Shown: positions 60,273-64,000 of the stretch, piece after piece
Numbering within the stretch: position 1 is the first letter of the stretch
Layout: the number at the start of each line of letters is the position of its first letter
Source: Pyxicephalus adspersus
Lineage: Eukaryota > Chordata > Amphibia > Anura > Pyxicephalidae
Direction of reading: 5' to 3'
Assembly: GCF_032062135.1 (NCBI RefSeq)
Contig: NC_092860.1
Location: forward strand, 128,842,419-128,906,418
DNA length: 64,000 nucleotides
The notes under the pieces: model-generated
Seen by the model: only the letters and a program-made list of their open reading frames with translations
Told to the model about the DNA's origin: nothing
The model's database searches: none
Program-made: the position numbers and the translations under genes

Positions 60273-62724
60273 GGCGCTGTCTAAAAAAAAGTTTTTCACC
60301 CTGCTTTACGGCAAAAATAGGTTCCGATAATTAGTATTATTAAACAAATTCTAAACCTGAAATGCAACTGCATCCTATTTTGTTCATGTTAAAAATGTTA
60401 TGATCTGGTGATGCAGGTTGTCCAACACACACATGGTAAATGTTAAACTTGGGAAAATATATAGATGGCATAACCTAATTATATTACCAATGTAAAAATA
60501 TGTGAATGCTACCATCAGTGGAATTTAATTAGGAAGTAATAACATTCTCTCTGGCAGTGAGAAATCTGCATCTTAATATTTATGTATTTTGTTCTACTAT
60601 TAAAGTGTGCAGTTAACCACAAATGATAAATAGCTCAAACGCTGCATGCATTAAGTACACTGGGGGTTTATTTATCAAAGTCTCCAGACTAGACAAAAAG
60701 AACTGCAGCAAAAGTGCTAAAAAGCTTGAAACTATTTTACAGTTAAACAGTTTCTTGCATGGAAGTGCTAAAAGCTTAACTATATAACATTTCTACATTT
60801 TTGTAGTGTCTTCTTCTCCCATTTTAATTGCATTAAATAGTCATCTTTTTCCCTTCTTCACAATTTTTATTTTATCCTGTCAGCCTGACCTGCCCATGAT
60901 TTTACAATGGTTGTGGAGGTGATATGTTGACATGAAGAGCCTCTGTATCTACAGAAAATGGTTCGTGGGATTATCTATGCTTGTCATGCATGGTCCACCA
61001 CAGTGCAGGTTACATAAACTTCAGTCAAGGAGCAGTGCACACAGAGATGTATTTTGGTATATTTAAGATATATTGGAAATCGGGCACGTATATGAAGAAA
61101 CACTATTTTTTGACCTACAGAGTTGAACTTACATTTTAAAGTGAAATTACAGCCTGTCCTAATATACAATAAAAACCTTTTTTCTAACTCCTTATTGCTC
61201 ATATAGTTCTCCCTGCCTTTGTGCCAAACCAATGTCATTTGTATGAAAAACACAACTCACTCTATTTCACAGTACATTAGTGCTGGTATCAGCCATTATA
61301 CATGGTTAGGTCATATTCTGTACAGAGGGAGAGCTGTACATGTTAGAAAATAGGATTTAGTTGCTTAACATCAGTGTGGCTGTTACCATCAGGAAAAACT
61401 TTGACTGTAATCCCAATTTAAAGGGACTTTCAAAGCACAAAAAGTTTGTATTTAGTCTTGAATAGTGTGGGGATGAGTTGGAACCTCATTAAGGTTTTTA
61501 ATGCCATTTGTATTTCAGTTTTGGAAATTTACTCCTACTTTCCACCCAAATCTAAGCAATTACCATTGTCATCAAAAGAAATGAAAAGTACTAGTCCATT
61601 TTAAGGATGTGTACATGCAATATTTCAGGTGCTCTGTGTTCTACAAGCTCAGACTCCTCGGACTAGGCTCAGAAGGCAGGGGTAGGGTAACTATAGCTTT
61701 TTCTTTTCTGGTTTATTTTTGCCTACTACAAATAGATGTTTCTGGGAGGGGACCAATAGATTACAATTTTAGTGGAAGGTCCACTTTAAAAATGTTTTCT
61801 TTTAAATATGCTTTTAAACACAGCTTTTTCTATGTATTGTAGGTATTGTATCTGAAGTTCAAGAATACCATTGTTCTATTCGTTAACTAACAGGACTATT
61901 CTCCACTGTTTAAATTAATGTGTAAAGAGCATTGAAAATTGTGTTGGCCTTAGCGTGCAGAAGAGTAGAGTCTTGAGGTTTGGTTAAATTATGAATTCTC
62001 TTGCTGGTCCATTAAAAGAAATCAAAAACTTTGACAAATCTGCTTGTTCTCATGAGATATTCAGCTACTAGACCTTTCCTCTACTCACTGCTACAAAGAT
62101 TGATTGCTTGCTTTTGATCTATTGTTCTTTCTTACCAATATACAATATTAAAAAGAAACCGTTGTTTGATACACTCTAAACACTAAAACAATGAAATGTA
62201 CACCAAAACGAGATGTAGTATAAACAGCAAATATGTGAGCTTTACTTTTCTTCTTGGTATCTTTACAAATATAAAATATGTGTTATTGTCCTATTGTGAT
62301 ATAAGTCTAAGGGGTTTTTATAGCAGTTACATAAGCTCAATAAATCAATCTGCCAATAGGCATCACACAGCAAGTGTACAGGGCCCTAAAAATCTCTAAT
62401 TACCCTAATACTAGTAAAAAGAAATCCCTTGGTGAAGGACAACATACAACCCATGGATCCCCTATCTCACCCCTTCACACGTGTAGCTAATATTATCACT
62501 AGAAAGAAAAGTGGCTTTGAATGTTGGTGATATAAGCAGTAATGAACTGTATATTAGTCATACCATGCGTGTCTCTATATGCAGTTATAATATGGACATG
62601 AATTGGGTATAAAAACTACTCAAAACAAGCGTTAGCCAATACTAAAGGACCGATTCACAACTTTAATAAGGTATACACAGCTTAATAACTCCTTAAAAGT
62701 TACATCTCGTAATCAATTGGGTGC
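60273..62724. other. AT-rich sequence, no gene recognised
   Basis: Only short ORFs with no family resemblance occur here. No repeat from the families described above was recognised. Confidence 0.42.
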
Positions 62725-63034
62725 ATCTAAGCCAGTGTTTCTCAACCTTTTTAACTGGGGGGGAATCCATTGAAGAAACTTTCAGTTCTTCAGGGAACCC
62801 TTTCCATAATTACTTTATTCATAGTTTACAATCCATTGGCTTAATGGTCATTGGTAACAATGCCTCCTACATGGGTGACATATGGGAAGGCTGCCACCGT
62901 AATAAAATGATTATTGGTGTCAGTGGTAACTCACCTGAGAGTCTCAAACTGCTCATTGAATAAGGAACCCATAGCAACCTCTAGAGTAATCTTTGGGTTC
63001 CACGGAATCCTGGATGAGAAACACTGATCTAAGC
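62725..63034 (-). mobile_element. hAT MITE with perfect TIRs and 8-bp TSD
   Basis: The element spans 62733-63026 (294 bp). The left end is CAGTGTTTCTCAACC and the right end GATGAGAAACACTG, its complement. ATCTAAGC is repeated exactly at 62725-62732 and 63027-63034. Relative to the copy at 59969 it lies on the opposite strand: GGTGTCAGTGGTAACTCACC and CAAACTGCTCATTGAATAAG are reverse-complement matches. An 80-codon ORF inside is spurious. Confidence 0.9.
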
Positions 63035-63397
63035 CCTAAAGATATAGTATTTTTAGTTAGTCAGCATTATGGAGAAATAGCAGGGAAGATGCATTCCCCA
63101 TTATGCAGGTCAAGTATCCTGCATTGTAAATGAGAAAGCCAATGACACACTTACAGCACTGAGCCTAGAAAGAGAGGCCCAAAGCAGTAAAGTAGGCGGA
63201 GGGACGGCATGACAAAGGGCACGTACGCCTGAAGAAGATAGGAGGGGGGGAGGAGGTCAGGATTGGATTTCAATAAACAGACAAGGGGGACAGAGAAGGA
63301 GAGGTGAAAAGTTTAAGGGGAGGGGTGAAGCAGATAAAAGGAGAGGGTAACAGTGAGAGAGCACATTTTTTGGGAAAGAAGAAATTTGGTAGGCATT
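63035..63397 (+). other. Purine-rich leader upstream of the edge ORF
   Basis: From about 63170 the plus strand becomes G/A-rich (AGGAGGGGGGGAGGAGGTCA, GGGACAGAGAAGGAGAGG) and leads to the ATG at 63398. AGATAAAAGG near 63332 is TATA-like but weak. It may be the 5' end of the element that encodes the ORF. I could not find its terminus or a target duplication. Confidence 0.35.
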
Positions 63398-64000
63398 ATG
63401 GAGTCAGTAGACGCATTAATGCAGCAGCTTAGGGCTGCGGCGGCCTCACAAGGTGAGGCTTGGCTGCAGGATAGAGTAGCTGAGGTGGTTGGGGGGCTTA
63501 GCAGGGAAGATACTGTAGTTAGAGCAGAAGGGCTGCAGCCTCAGAGAGCTAGGGCTCCGGTGCGTCTAAGCCCTGAACCTTTTATCAGAACTCAGCGCCA
63601 ATCTGGGAGCCCCGGTAGGGACCCTCCTAGCGGGGCAGTGGGGCGACGCTTGCCCAAGTCTGCTTCTGGCTCAGGGAGGAATCCCCGTCGTCGGCGGAGT
63701 TCTGGCAAGGGGGCTGCGGCTGATAGGGAGCGTAGCCCCCATTCAGACACAGGTGAGGCCTTGAGAGGGGAGGCCTCTACTGTAAAGATCCCCATGCGTC
63801 CTGCTGGGAAGCGGAGGAGATCGCTGGAGGAGGGGGCTGTGGCTGGTGGGGGGCACAGCCCCGATTGCAGAGCACAGGGGCCCGGGGGGGAACCTCAGCG
63901 GGTGCTGGGGTTCTTAGGGCTGGGCCCCTTAAGAAGGTTGCGGAAAAGAGGGGGGCTGCGGCTGCCAGGGAGCGCAGCCCCCGTTCCTATAGGGCGCCTG
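63398..64000 (+). CDS. Unrecognised Arg/Gly/Pro-rich ORF, 3'-incomplete
   Basis: The frame opens at ATG 63398 with A at -3 and G at +4, a strong Kozak context, and stays open for 201 codons to the window edge. The first 50 or so residues look like a normal helical segment (MESVDALMQQLRAAAASQG, then a W and V-rich run). The rest is low-complexity and basic, with RRRRSS and KRRRS clusters followed by RSP or HSP. Two 40-residue units are related (RRRRSSGKGAAADRERSPHS and KRRRSLEEGAVAGGGHSP). A third is recognisable only in the next frame from about 63892 (RGAAAARERSPRSYRA), which implies a one-base shift, perhaps in the G7 run at 63884-63890. I do not know the family. The 5' end of a retroelement gag-like or ORF1 product is most likely; a host exon is less so. 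Confidence 0.45.
   Translation, partial: MESVDALMQQLRAAAASQGEAWLQDRVAEVVGGLSREDTVVRAEGLQPQRARAPVRLSPEPFIRTQRQSGSPGRDPPSGAVGRRLPKSASGSGRNPRRRRSSGKGAAADRERSPHSDTGEALRGEASTVKIPMRPAGKRRRSLEEGAVAGGGHSPDCRAQGPGGEPQRVLGFLGLGPLRRLRKRGGLRLPGSAAPVPIGRL
63709..63982 (+). repeat. Three hairpin-bearing units in the edge ORF
   Basis: Stems GGGGGCTGCG or GGGGCTGTG pair with CGTAGCCCCC, CACAGCCCC or CGCAGCCCCC at 63709-63740, 63833-63862 and 63951-63982. Every loop has 12 bases and starts GCTG. Spacing is about 120 bp. The stem pair C-G in copies 1 and 3 is T-A in copy 2, so both sides changed together. Confidence 0.75.

Overview
This window looks like ordinary vertebrate nuclear DNA. It is AT-rich and non-operonic, it has no recognisable host gene, and it is densely seeded with dispersed repeats. 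The mix of families suggests an anuran amphibian, perhaps a neobatrachian frog: L2-clade LINE tails containing GCAGCGCTGTACATT, a tRNA-derived SINE sharing that style of tail, a short L1-type LINE relic, several hAT, Harbinger-like and pogo-like MITEs, and a palindromic MITE starting GGGCCTGATTTATTAAA. The organism call is inference from repeat style; no gene confirms it.

Layout. From 1 to 15 kb the sequence is AT-rich with isolated elements: a Harbinger-like MITE at 1.6 kb, a pogo/Tigger-like MITE at 3.55 kb with TA duplications, a GC-richer repeat at 4.0 kb, a SINE at 7.1 kb and palindromic MITEs at 10.6 and 13.5 kb. A probable solo LTR with a 5-bp target duplication lies at 15.2-15.8 kb. 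A foldback hAT element with Ac-like ends and a perfect 8-bp duplication lies at 19.16-19.74 kb. A 5'-truncated L1-type LINE with a 14-bp duplication lies at 21.5-22.4 kb. From 22 to 50 kb there are more copies of the same families, AT, GACA and TTA microsatellites, and long unique stretches, some of which look like candidate conserved non-coding DNA. At 52.4-54.2 kb there is a large minisatellite of about 30-bp units, with an L2 tail near its left edge. At 56 kb an L2 LINE fragment is nested inside a palindromic MITE. Further SINE and hAT copies follow at 58.5, 60.0 and 62.7 kb.

The most gene-like object is at the right edge. After about 63.1 kb the base composition becomes purine-rich and then GC-rich. 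An ATG at 63398 in a good Kozak context opens a frame of 201 codons that leaves the window without a stop. It encodes an Arg/Gly/Pro/Ser-rich product that I do not recognise. Its DNA holds three diverged copies of a hairpin about 120 bp apart, and the third copy is shifted by one base. I favour the 5' end of a transposable-element ORF, but this is unproven.

No rRNA, functional tRNA, CRISPR, operon or prokaryotic regulatory feature was seen. Most short ORFs are chance ORFs or repeat translations. Nothing here can be shown to work together as a pathway. The window reads as gene-desert or intronic sequence shaped by transposition and tandem duplication.
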